Positions 1-6,716 of a stretch of 9,073 bases of DNA are shown here, in pieces. The stretch's first letter is position 1, and the number at the start of each line of letters is the position of its first letter. The DNA comes from UBA4416 sp043719555 (GTDB lineage: Bacteria; Bacteroidota; Bacteroidia; B-17B0; Aurantibacillaceae): contig JAYSTR010000148.1 in assembly GCA_043719555.1 (NCBI GenBank), forward strand, positions 1-9,073, given 5' to 3'. The notes below the pieces were generated by a model that was not told the DNA's origin, searched no databases, and saw nothing but the letters and a program-made list of their open reading frames with translations. The position numbers were made by a program, and so were the translations under genes.

Positions 1-710
1 GGTGCAACTAAACCTTGTGCTAATAATTCTTTGTACTCTTTTACCTCATTTTCTTCAGTTGGACGAGATGCCCTGAATACAAGCTTTTTGCCATCTGGCG
101 AAAAAAAGGCGCCACCATCATAACCTAATCCAAACGTAATTTGTGTTTGATTGCTACCATCCACATTCATAGTCCATAATTCTAAATCACCAGTTCTGTC
201 ACTTGTAAAAACTATTTTATCACCTTTGGGTGATACGGTGGCTTCGGCATCATAGCCAGGAGTATTTGTTAACTGTTTGGTGATTGTACCTTTTAAATCA
301 GTAATAAAAATATCAAAGCTTTTGTATACAGCCCAAAGGTATTTGCCTTTAGTTTCTGGTGCTGGCGGACATTCATCGCCTCCCAAATGCGTTGATGCAT
401 ATAAAACGTGTTTATTATCTTTTAAAAAGTAACTACACGTAGTGCGACCTTTACTTGTGCTTAATAATTGAGGTTTGTATGTGCTATCTTTTTTTGCTTT
501 TGCTATATCTAAATTAAATATTTGATCGCATTTTAGTCCCCACTTAGCGTTGTTACTTTGAAACGATGCGTGCTTACCATCAAAACTAAAATAGGCTTCA
601 GCATTATCTCCACCGTGCGTTAACATCGTTAAATTTTTTAAATGTTTTTCATCTTGAGAATGCAAAGTTGTTGAAAAAGATACTATAGAAAGGATGATTA
701 AATATTTCAT
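1..710 (-). CDS. Exported PD40/TolB-like beta-propeller protein (C-terminus cut by window edge)
   Basis: The frame opens with ATG at 710 and stays open to base 1, giving 236 complete codons with no stop, so the 3' end lies outside the window. The N-terminus is a signal peptide: MKYLII, a hydrophobic stretch to about residue 16, and likely cleavage near HSQ|D (residues 17-20). PD40-type (WD40-like, as in TolB) blades follow: THGGDNAEAYFSFDGK at about 31-46, GYDAEATVSPKGDKIVFTSD at about 150-169, and GYDGGAFFSPDGKKLVFRAS near 193-212. The segment after blade 1 has WGLKCDQI with a Cys, a pattern I associate with Bacteroidota 'TolB family/PD40' proteins. The protein should be periplasmic or exported. 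Its substrate or partner is not evident, and true TolB function in a Tol-Pal system is not supported because no tol or pal genes are nearby. It lies 44 bases downstream of the cysteine desulfurase on the same strand, with an A-rich leader (nine As ending in the ATG) and no Shine-Dalgarno. It may be co-transcribed with the desulfurase. Family assignment is firm; function is open. Confidence 0.85.
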   Translation of the reverse strand, partial: MKYLIILSIVSFSTTLHSQDEKHLKNLTMLTHGGDNAEAYFSFDGKHASFQSNNAKWGLKCDQIFNLDIAKAKKDSTYKPQLLSTSKGRTTCSYFLKDNKHVLYASTHLGGDECPPAPETKGKYLWAVYKSFDIFITDLKGTITKQLTNTPGYDAEATVSPKGDKIVFTSDRTGDLELWTMNVDGSNQTQITFGLGYDGGAFFSPDGKKLVFRASRPTEENEVKEYKELLAQGLVA

Positions 711-754
711 TTTTTTTTGTTTATTGAATTGATTAAAGGCATTGTGATATACAA

Positions 755-1888
755 TTACGTATGATATAAATTTAAAATATATTCTGTAAGAGATTTTATT
801 TCATCAAGCGTGTTGTTTTTTCCTAATGAAAAACGAATGCTATTTGATGCCTCTTTAATTGTTAAGCCCATATTTAATAGTACATGTGATGGATCGGCAC
901 TATCGGATGAGCAAGCGGATCCTAATGATACTGCATAGTTGTTTTTTATTTTTGAAAAAATAGTACTGCCATCTTTTAATAAAGGGAAATATAAATTAGT
1001 TGTATTGTATATGCGATATCTGGTTGACCCATTAATTCTAAAATCAGGAATATCTAATAATTGATGTTCGATATAACCCCGAAGTTTTGATAAGAGCATA
1101 TTGTTATCCCAAAATTCGGCTTGAGCAATTTCGCAAGCTTTACCTAAACCTACAATACCCGTTACATTTGGTGTGCCACTTCGTTTATGATTTTCGTGAC
1201 CACCACCGTGTAATAAAGGAATTAAATTTACACGCGGATTTTTTCTTCGAACATATAAAGCACCAACGCCTTTTGGTCCGTAAAGTTTATGAGCAGAAAT
1301 ACAACATAAATCTAATCCCATTTCATTTACATCAATTGGTAGTTTGCCAGCTATTTGTGTTGTATCGCTAAAAAAAATGGCATTATGTTGATGTGTTATT
1401 TCAGCAATTTTTTCTAAATCTTGTAAAACGCCAGTTTCGTTATTAGCAGCCATAATAGCCACTAAAATTGTTTTATCCGTAAAACTATTTTTTAATTCTT
1501 CTAAATCTATTCTACCTTCAAAATCTACATTTAGATAAGTAACAGTAGCTCCAAATTCTTCTAAAAATGCACAAGTATCTAAAACAGCCTGATGTTCAGT
1601 TTTACACGTAATGATATGATTTCCTTTTGTTTTGTATGCCTCGTAAACCCCTTTCAAGGCCATATTAATAGACTCAGTAGCACCTGATGTAAAAACAATT
1701 TCAGAGCTTTCTGCATTTATAAAACGAGCAACTTGCCCACGAGCTTTTTCTATTGCACCTTCTGCATACCATCCAAATTGATGTGTGCTGCTTGATGCAT
1801 TACCAAAGTGTTCCGTAAAAAAAGGTAACATTTCAGTTAATACTCTTTCATCAACTGGCGTAGTTGCGTTATAATCTAGGTATACCAT
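755..1888 (-). CDS. Cysteine desulfurase, class I (NifS/IscS family)
   Basis: This 377-residue PLP enzyme converts L-cysteine to alanine and passes a persulfide to acceptors such as Fe-S scaffold or tRNA-thiolation proteins in the cytoplasm. Visible landmarks are the start MVYLDYNATTP; the TEHQAV segment with His99, which stacks on PLP in IscS; Asp175 and Gln178 in SDTTQ, contacting the cofactor; the Schiff-base Lys201 in ISAHKLYGPKG; HGGGHENHKRSGTPNV at 227-242; and the catalytic Cys326 in SLGSACSS, followed by DPSHVLLNMG. The spacing around Cys326 fits class I (NifS/IscS) rather than SufS. It is shorter than E. coli IscS (404 residues) and close to NifS-like enzymes of about 380. The ATG at 1888 overlaps the thiolase TAA as TAATG, implying translational coupling. 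No iscU, sufU or iscR gene is adjacent, so whether it serves Fe-S assembly or tRNA thiolation cannot be decided here. I therefore give no symbol. Confidence 0.93.
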   Translation of the reverse strand: MVYLDYNATTPVDERVLTEMLPFFTEHFGNASSSTHQFGWYAEGAIEKARGQVARFINAESSEIVFTSGATESINMALKGVYEAYKTKGNHIITCKTEHQAVLDTCAFLEEFGATVTYLNVDFEGRIDLEELKNSFTDKTILVAIMAANNETGVLQDLEKIAEITHQHNAIFFSDTTQIAGKLPIDVNEMGLDLCCISAHKLYGPKGVGALYVRRKNPRVNLIPLLHGGGHENHKRSGTPNVTGIVGLGKACEIAQAEFWDNNMLLSKLRGYIEHQLLDIPDFRINGSTRYRIYNTTNLYFPLLKDGSTIFSKIKNNYAVSLGSACSSDSADPSHVLLNMGLTIKEASNSIRFSLGKNNTLDEIKSLTEYILNLYHT

Positions 1889-3093
1889 TAAGCTCGCTCA
1901 ATAATTACTGCATAGCCTTGTCCAACACCAATACACATAGTTGCTAAAGCATATTTTTTATTTTGAAGATTTAATTCAATAGCAGCAGAATTAATGATAC
2001 GCGCACCACTCATTCCTAACGGATGACCTAAGGCAATAGCACCACCATTTGGATTGATACGAGGATCTTTATCATCTAATTTCCATTGACGGGTACATCC
2101 TAAAGCCTGTGCAGCAAAGGCTTCGTTTAATTCAATAATGTCAATATCATTCCAAGTTAACCCTGCTTTTTTTAACGCTTGATTGGCAGCTTCCACAGGA
2201 CCTAGGCCCATAATACGAGGCTCAATACCAACAACAGCACTACTTACAATGCGAGCTAATGGTTTTAAGTTATATGATTTAATGCCATTTTCACTTGCTA
2301 ACAAAAGAGCTGCAGCGCCATCATTTAAGCCAGATGCATTACCAGCAGTAACAGTACCATCTTTTCTAAATGAAGGTTTTAATTTTTGTAATCCTTCAAT
2401 AGTAGTATTTGCTTTTGCAAATTCATCTGTTTTAAAAATTAACGCATCACCTTTTTTTTGTGGAATTTCAACTGGAATAATTTCTTTTTCAAATCGGCCA
2501 GCAGCCATTGCTTTTGCAGCTTTTTGTTGACTCCACAATGCAAATGCATCTTGGTCTTCGCGATTAATTTTGTGCATTTCTGCTACATTTTCAGCTGTTT
2601 CGCCCATAGCATCAACACCAAACTGTTCTTTTAATTTGGGATTAATAAAACGCCATCCAAAACTACTATCAAATAATTGTTGATCACGCCCAAAAGCTGA
2701 ACTTGCTTTACTCATCACTAAAGGTCCGCGAGTCATATTTTCTACACCACTTGCTATCATTAAATCAGCATCACCTAATTGGATGTAACGAGCTGCATCA
2801 ACAGCTGCACTTAAACCAGATGCGCATAAACGATTAATGGTTTGCCCAGGAACTGTAATAGGTAAACCTGCCATTAATGACGCCATGCGCGCTACATTTC
2901 TGTTATCCTCACCAGCTTGGTTAGCACAACCCATAATAACGTCAACTACTTTACTAAAATCTACTGATGGATTTTTAGCCATTAATTCTTTTAAAACTAA
3001 GGTTGCTAAATCATCTGTACGTACAGTTGATAAAGTTCCTCCAAAATTTCCGATAGCAGTTCTAACGCCATTGATGATATAAGCTTGTTGCAT
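1888..3093 (-). CDS. pcaF: Acetyl-CoA acyltransferase, PcaF/PaaJ-like (3-oxoadipyl-CoA thiolase type)
   Basis: This 401-residue thiolase cleaves a 3-ketoacyl-CoA with CoA, or condenses in reverse. Catalytic residues are present: nucleophilic Cys90 in INRLCASG, Asn323 in ELNEAF, His357 in GGAIALGHPLG, and Cys387 in ATMCIGVGQG. From memory, blocks such as GCANQAGEDNRNVARMA (55-71), GWRFINP (146-152) and VDAMGETAENVA (160-171), plus the exact 401-residue length, match PcaF/PaaJ beta-ketoadipyl-CoA thiolases better than FadA or AtoB. No other aromatic-degradation genes are in view, so it may act as a general beta-oxidation thiolase and the symbol is provisional. I chose ATG 3093 over an in-frame ATG at 3135: family proteins start at this point (MQQAYIINGVRTAIG), the extra 14 residues look unrelated, and a good -7 box lies inside the extension at 3113-3120. 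It is the first gene of a probable minus-strand operon with the cysteine desulfurase, overlapping it by one base. Confidence 0.9.
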   Translation of the reverse strand: MQQAYIINGVRTAIGNFGGTLSTVRTDDLATLVLKELMAKNPSVDFSKVVDVIMGCANQAGEDNRNVARMASLMAGLPITVPGQTINRLCASGLSAAVDAARYIQLGDADLMIASGVENMTRGPLVMSKASSAFGRDQQLFDSSFGWRFINPKLKEQFGVDAMGETAENVAEMHKINREDQDAFALWSQQKAAKAMAAGRFEKEIIPVEIPQKKGDALIFKTDEFAKANTTIEGLQKLKPSFRKDGTVTAGNASGLNDGAAALLLASENGIKSYNLKPLARIVSSAVVGIEPRIMGLGPVEAANQALKKAGLTWNDIDIIELNEAFAAQALGCTRQWKLDDKDPRINPNGGAIALGHPLGMSGARIINSAAIELNLQNKKYALATMCIGVGQGYAVIIERA

Positions 3094-3112
3094 ATTTTTA
3101 TGTTTTAGAGTA

Positions 3113-3120
3113 CAAAAATA
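3113..3120 (-). promoter_or_regulatory. Putative Bacteroidota -7 element for the thiolase operon
   Basis: On the minus strand the bases read TATTTTTG, a full match to the Bacteroidota sigma-ABfr -7 consensus TAnnTTTG. Transcription would begin near 3108, giving a short A-rich leader of about 15 bases before ATG 3093. I do not see a clear TTTG-like -33 element at the expected distance upstream, so the call rests on the -7 box and its position. It supports the shorter thiolase start. Confidence 0.4.
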
Positions 3121-3141
3121 TCGTTTTTCTATCATCTACTC

Positions 3142-3161
3142 ATTAAATGTTATTATTTAAT
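3142..3161. repeat. Small AT-only inverted repeat in the divergent intergenic region
   Basis: Perfect 7-base arms ATTAAAT (3142-3148) and ATTTAAT (3155-3161) are separated by 6 bases. The repeat lies between the divergently read thiolase and FnIII genes, just upstream of the proposed thiolase -7 box, where an operator could sit. The arms contain only A and T in very AT-rich DNA, so chance is a real alternative. There is no U-tract arrangement that would make it a convincing terminator. Confidence 0.25.
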
Positions 3162-3203
3162 AGTTTTTAAGTGTTTTTATATACTAAAAGCCTCATTTAT
3201 TCG

Positions 3204-3211
3204 TTACTTTG
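3204..3211 (+). promoter_or_regulatory. Weak candidate -7 element for the FnIII/CHU_C gene
   Basis: The bases TTACTTTG match the Bacteroidota -7 consensus TAnnTTTG at five of six fixed positions. Transcription would start around 3216, about 18 bases before the TTG at 3234 and shortly before the out-of-frame ATG at 3223. No clear -33 element is seen. If real, it would exclude the upstream GTG at 3171 as the start codon. Confidence 0.22.
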
Positions 3212-3233
3212 TATCATAAAGAATGCATTTTTA

Positions 3234-5258
3234 TTGAAAATAAAGTATTTCATATTTGTTTGTTTGTTTTTCTGCCGGATTGTTTGTTCTGCTCAATTAG
3301 CAGCACCTGATTTGCGATGTTTATCTGTCGCGGCGAATGGAGATGTGACGTTAACGTGGATAAATACACCAGACCCCACCAATATTTTTACACAATACGA
3401 AATTTATAAGTCGCCAGTTTCTACAGGGCCATTTTCGTTAGTAGGTACAGTAACGTCTAATGTATTAACGACTTTTACAGATGTTGGAGCAGCTGGCGAT
3501 GTTCAAGCGAAATATTATTACATACAAACCGTTAGTGGTGGCACAGCTATTTCTGCACCATCAGAAACATTACGAACTATTAAATTGGCTTTAGTAAATG
3601 ATCCGCAAGGTATTGCTTTGTTAAACTGGAACGCGATGCGTGTGCCATTAATTCCATCATCAGCACTGACGTATTCTGTTATGCGCCAAAACCCACCAAG
3701 TGCCTATAGCGAAATAAAAGTGTTGCCTCAGTTAAAGTATAATGACACGATTAATGAGTGCAATATATTTTATAATTATAAAGTTTTAATAAATGATGCT
3801 TCAGGATGTGTTTCGCAATCAAGTTTCGTTAGTGGGAATTTTATTCACGCTACTAATTTTCATACCATTTATTTAGACTCTGTTTCTGTTAATGAAGACG
3901 GAACAACAACCGTTGGTTGGCCATTACCGCCTTTACCTAATTTTCCAAAATACATTGTTTATCAGCGCCCGGCTGGCACACAAGTAGAATTAGATACCGT
4001 TTTTGGATATACAAATACGGTGTATACTTATACAGCATCTACGGCTACTATAGCATCAGAAAACTACGAAGTAACATCGGTTGATAAATGTGGATTACCA
4101 TCGGGACCAAGTCCAAGTCATAGAACTATTTTTTTAAATAAACCGCAATATAATCCGTGTAATAAAACCGCTAATTTAACTTGGACACCTTACGAAGAAA
4201 ATTATATTCCGGTAAAGAATTACAAAGTATATACTTCTGTAAATGGAGCACCTTATGTGTTTTTAGCAGATGTAAGTAGTTTAACGTATTTGCACCAAAA
4301 TTTAATTCCGTTTGCTACTTATAAATATTTGATAAGAGCAGTTGATGCAACTTCGGGTAACACGTTTTCATCATCTAATAGAAAAACAATTACAGCTTAT
4401 GTGCCACCTACACCTAGTTTTGTGTATATAAAATCAGTGAGCGTTAATTTATTAAATAGTGTAGATGTAACTTATGCTATTGATACAACTCAACCATACA
4501 CTGGAATTAAAGTTTTAAAATCAGTTGATAATGGAGTTACTTATTCATATTACAAAACCTTAGGTGTTGGAACAAGAAGCATACAAACATTTAATGATGC
4601 AGAAGTTTCTCCAACCGAAAAAAACTATTATTACCAGTTAATTGTGTTAGATAGTTGTGGTAATGATGGAGCACTTAGTTATCAATCGAAAACCATTAAA
4701 CTTAAAGTTGCAAATAATAACGAAAGTATTTATTCGAATTACTTAACATGGGATGATTATACCTCGTGGCTTGGAACAGTAGATTCCTATAACATTTACA
4801 GAGCCATTAATGGAACTTTTGATTCAGCACCTTTTGTTAATGTAAATAGTGCTACAAAAAATTACATTGATAATGTGGAGGATTTTGTTCGCGACCAAGG
4901 TAAAATCACTTACTATGTTGAGGCCGTTGAAGGATTAGGTAATATACATGGTTATACTGATAAGGCAACCTCGAATAAGGCAGATGCTTATGTTGAAGCG
5001 CAAGTATTTGTACCTAATGCATTTTTTCCGCGTGGCGAAAATAAAGTTTGGTTACCAGCAACGCAGTATGTAGAAAAAATAGATTACAAAGTAACTGTAT
5101 TTAGCCGTTGGGGGCAAAAGGTTTTTGAAACAACCAGTGATACACAAGGATGGGATGGACAAGGCGTTACGGATGATGTATTTGTGTATTTAATAGAGTA
5201 TAAAAATGCTCGTGGCGAATTTATTCAGTTAAATGGTCACGTTACGTTATTGCGATAA
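3234..5258 (+). CDS. Secreted multi-FnIII protein with T9SS type B (CHU_C) C-terminal domain
   Basis: From TTG 3234 the product is 674 residues: a signal peptide (LKIKYFIFVCLFFCRIVCSA|Q, cleavage after residue 20), then six fibronectin type III-like repeats starting near residues 22, 122, 220, 307, 405 and 493. The repeats share LTW or similar in strand B, a YxxYxS/R segment, and several end in D-x-CG followed by Ser-rich turns and T-I-x-L. Residues about 590-674 form a gliding-motility-associated (CHU_C) domain: VFVPNAFFP, VTVFSRWGQKVFET, GWDGQG, VYLIEYKNARGEF and terminal GHVTLLR. In known families this domain routes proteins through the type IX secretion system to the cell surface or outside, so an adhesin or matrix role is likely but inferred. 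No in-frame ATG exists near the 5' end. The frame is open back to a GTG at 3171, but that adds an unnatural 21-residue extension before the signal peptide. Adding one base to the T-run 3228-3232 would join an ATG at 3223 in frame. The gene lies 83 bases upstream of the VWA gene on the same strand. Confidence 0.88.
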   Translation: MKIKYFIFVCLFFCRIVCSAQLAAPDLRCLSVAANGDVTLTWINTPDPTNIFTQYEIYKSPVSTGPFSLVGTVTSNVLTTFTDVGAAGDVQAKYYYIQTVSGGTAISAPSETLRTIKLALVNDPQGIALLNWNAMRVPLIPSSALTYSVMRQNPPSAYSEIKVLPQLKYNDTINECNIFYNYKVLINDASGCVSQSSFVSGNFIHATNFHTIYLDSVSVNEDGTTTVGWPLPPLPNFPKYIVYQRPAGTQVELDTVFGYTNTVYTYTASTATIASENYEVTSVDKCGLPSGPSPSHRTIFLNKPQYNPCNKTANLTWTPYEENYIPVKNYKVYTSVNGAPYVFLADVSSLTYLHQNLIPFATYKYLIRAVDATSGNTFSSSNRKTITAYVPPTPSFVYIKSVSVNLLNSVDVTYAIDTTQPYTGIKVLKSVDNGVTYSYYKTLGVGTRSIQTFNDAEVSPTEKNYYYQLIVLDSCGNDGALSYQSKTIKLKVANNNESIYSNYLTWDDYTSWLGTVDSYNIYRAINGTFDSAPFVNVNSATKNYIDNVEDFVRDQGKITYYVEAVEGLGNIHGYTDKATSNKADAYVEAQVFVPNAFFPRGENKVWLPATQYVEKIDYKVTVFSRWGQKVFETTSDTQGWDGQGVTDDVFVYLIEYKNARGEFIQLNGHVTLLR

Positions 5259-5341
5259 TTCTTAGCATTTCTTTTTTAATAAGTTTCTGTTTTAATTAGT
5301 TTAATAATTGTATTCTCTTGTATTTTTAGAGTTATATCATT

Positions 5342-6712
5342 ATGCGCATACTCATTTGTATCATATTTATTTTTTTAGGAAGAGAGTATTTTTCTCAAAC
5401 TAAAAAAAATGAACCACAATTAACACGTGTGTTATTTGTTTTTGATGCTAGTAAAAGTATGAAAACAAAACACGGCAATAAAACTCGCCTAGTTGGAGCA
5501 AAGGAATTATTTTATAACTTTTTAGATAGTTTAAGTAAGCAAAAAAATATGCAGTTTGCATTGCGTATGTATGGCCACACGGTTGCTTATCCTCCAGGAG
5601 ATTGTAAGGATTCGAAGCTTGTAGTGCCATTTAGTAAAAATAATATTGCACAGATTAAAGCGAAAGTTGCCGAAGCTAAACCAACAGGTATTACGCCGAT
5701 TGAACATTCGTTAACTGAATCGGCAAATGATTTTCCGGATACGAAAGCCGTAAATATGATTATTTTAATAACGGATGGCATTGAGGAATGTGGCGGTGAT
5801 CCTTGTGCTGCAAGACAAAAATTAGTTGAGAAAGGTATAGTGTTCAAGCCTTTTATTATTGGTATAGGTTTATCTCCAGCGCAAATTAAAACTTTTGAGT
5901 GTGTAGGCGATTACTATAATTTTGATGATACTAAAACCTTGAGTAATATTCAGGAAATTATTACTAGGCAAAAATTAAATAAAACATCGGCACAAGTTAA
6001 TTTGTTAGATAGTAAACAACTGCCTACAGAAACAAATGTGAATATGACATTTTATAATGCGAAGACAGGTAACTATCATTATAATTACATTCATACTTTA
6101 AATAAAAAAGGAAACCCAGATACCTTATATCTTGATGATTTACCAACCTATAAAGTTGTTGCGCATACCATACCTCCAACTGAAAGTAAAGAAGTTAAGC
6201 TAACACAAGGAAAGCACACCATTATTGCTATTGATGCACCGCAAGGGTATGTGGAATTAAAGCGACCACAAGGAGTTTATAATTTTAACGAAAAAGTAAA
6301 AGCGATTGTTAGGCAATCAAATAAAACTATGAAAACGCTTACAGTGCATCAAATGAATAGCACAGAAAAATACATTATAGGCAATTATGATTTTGAGATA
6401 TTAACATTACCTCGCACGTATATTAATGCAGTTACAGTAACGCAATCTCAAACTAAAGTATTAGAAATACCTAATGCAGGAATGCTTATTGTAAAGTCGT
6501 TAGATAATGGTGATGGTTGTGTTGTTAAGGATAATCAAAAGTTAGATTGGGTTTGTAATTTAAATGGGACCACTAATCAAACTTATTATTTACAACCTGG
6601 TAATTACCGAATTGAGTGGCGAGCTAAAACCTTAAAAGGTTCTATTTATACCATTGAAAAAAAGTTTACGATTAAACCAGATTTAGAAACTAAAGTAGAA
6701 TTGTATAGGTGA
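5342..6712 (+). CDS. Exported von Willebrand factor A (VWA) domain protein
   Basis: The protein has 456 residues with an N-terminal signal peptide (MRILICIIFIFLG, likely cleavage near YFS|Q, residue 18). A VWA domain spans about residues 27-207. Its metal-ion-dependent adhesion site is complete: D35-x-S37-x-S39 in DASKSM, T118 in PTGITPIEHSL, and D145 in ILITDGIEECGG, so it can probably bind a divalent cation and a ligand. Cys88, Cys150, Cys155 and Cys187 lie where related exported VWA proteins carry disulfides. Residues 215-456 are beta-rich, with repeated strand patterns (YKVVAHTIPP near 270, TYINAVTVTQ near 359, LQPGNYRIEWRAKTLKGS near 420), and I cannot assign a named domain. There is no CHU_C or Por-type sorting tail and no lipobox, so it is probably periplasmic or reaches the surface by a partner. 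It follows the FnIII/CHU_C gene by 83 bases with no obvious terminator between, which suggests co-expression. An imperfect TATTTTTA at 5321-5328 could be a separate weak -7 box. Confidence 0.88.
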   Translation: MRILICIIFIFLGREYFSQTKKNEPQLTRVLFVFDASKSMKTKHGNKTRLVGAKELFYNFLDSLSKQKNMQFALRMYGHTVAYPPGDCKDSKLVVPFSKNNIAQIKAKVAEAKPTGITPIEHSLTESANDFPDTKAVNMIILITDGIEECGGDPCAARQKLVEKGIVFKPFIIGIGLSPAQIKTFECVGDYYNFDDTKTLSNIQEIITRQKLNKTSAQVNLLDSKQLPTETNVNMTFYNAKTGNYHYNYIHTLNKKGNPDTLYLDDLPTYKVVAHTIPPTESKEVKLTQGKHTIIAIDAPQGYVELKRPQGVYNFNEKVKAIVRQSNKTMKTLTVHQMNSTEKYIIGNYDFEILTLPRTYINAVTVTQSQTKVLEIPNAGMLIVKSLDNGDGCVVKDNQKLDWVCNLNGTTNQTYYLQPGNYRIEWRAKTLKGSIYTIEKKFTIKPDLETKVELYR

Positions 6713-6716
6713 TTTT

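Noticed and set aside
707..742. Eleven-codon upstream ORF (minus strand, ATG 742) ending in a TGA that overlaps the start of the PD40 gene.
   Set aside because: It is very short and AT/poly-A driven, with no sign of selection. The overlap arises naturally from the A-run before ATGA. It could be a leader peptide, but nothing in the sequence supports this.
2183..2530. Plus-strand open frames opposite the thiolase (also 2837-3082), the cysteine desulfurase (1087-1371) and holA (7027-7296), and minus-strand frames opposite the VWA gene (5448-5847).
   Set aside because: They are antisense shadows of well-supported genes, with no recognisable domains, start context or family resemblance.
3094..3135. 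Extended thiolase start at ATG 3135 adding 14 residues.
   Set aside because: The added residues do not fit the thiolase family N-terminus, and the extension contains the best -7 promoter box in the region.
3281..3296. Possible lipobox at the FnIII protein Cys in RIVCSAQ.
   Set aside because: The residue before Cys is Val and the one two before is Ile, which does not fit the L-(A/S/T)-(G/A/S)-C lipobox. Ordinary signal-peptidase I cleavage before Gln fits better.
6632..6645. Inverted repeat AACCTT-AA-AAGGTT considered as a terminator for the VWA gene.
   Set aside because: It lies inside the coding region, has a two-base loop too tight for a hairpin, and has no following T-run.
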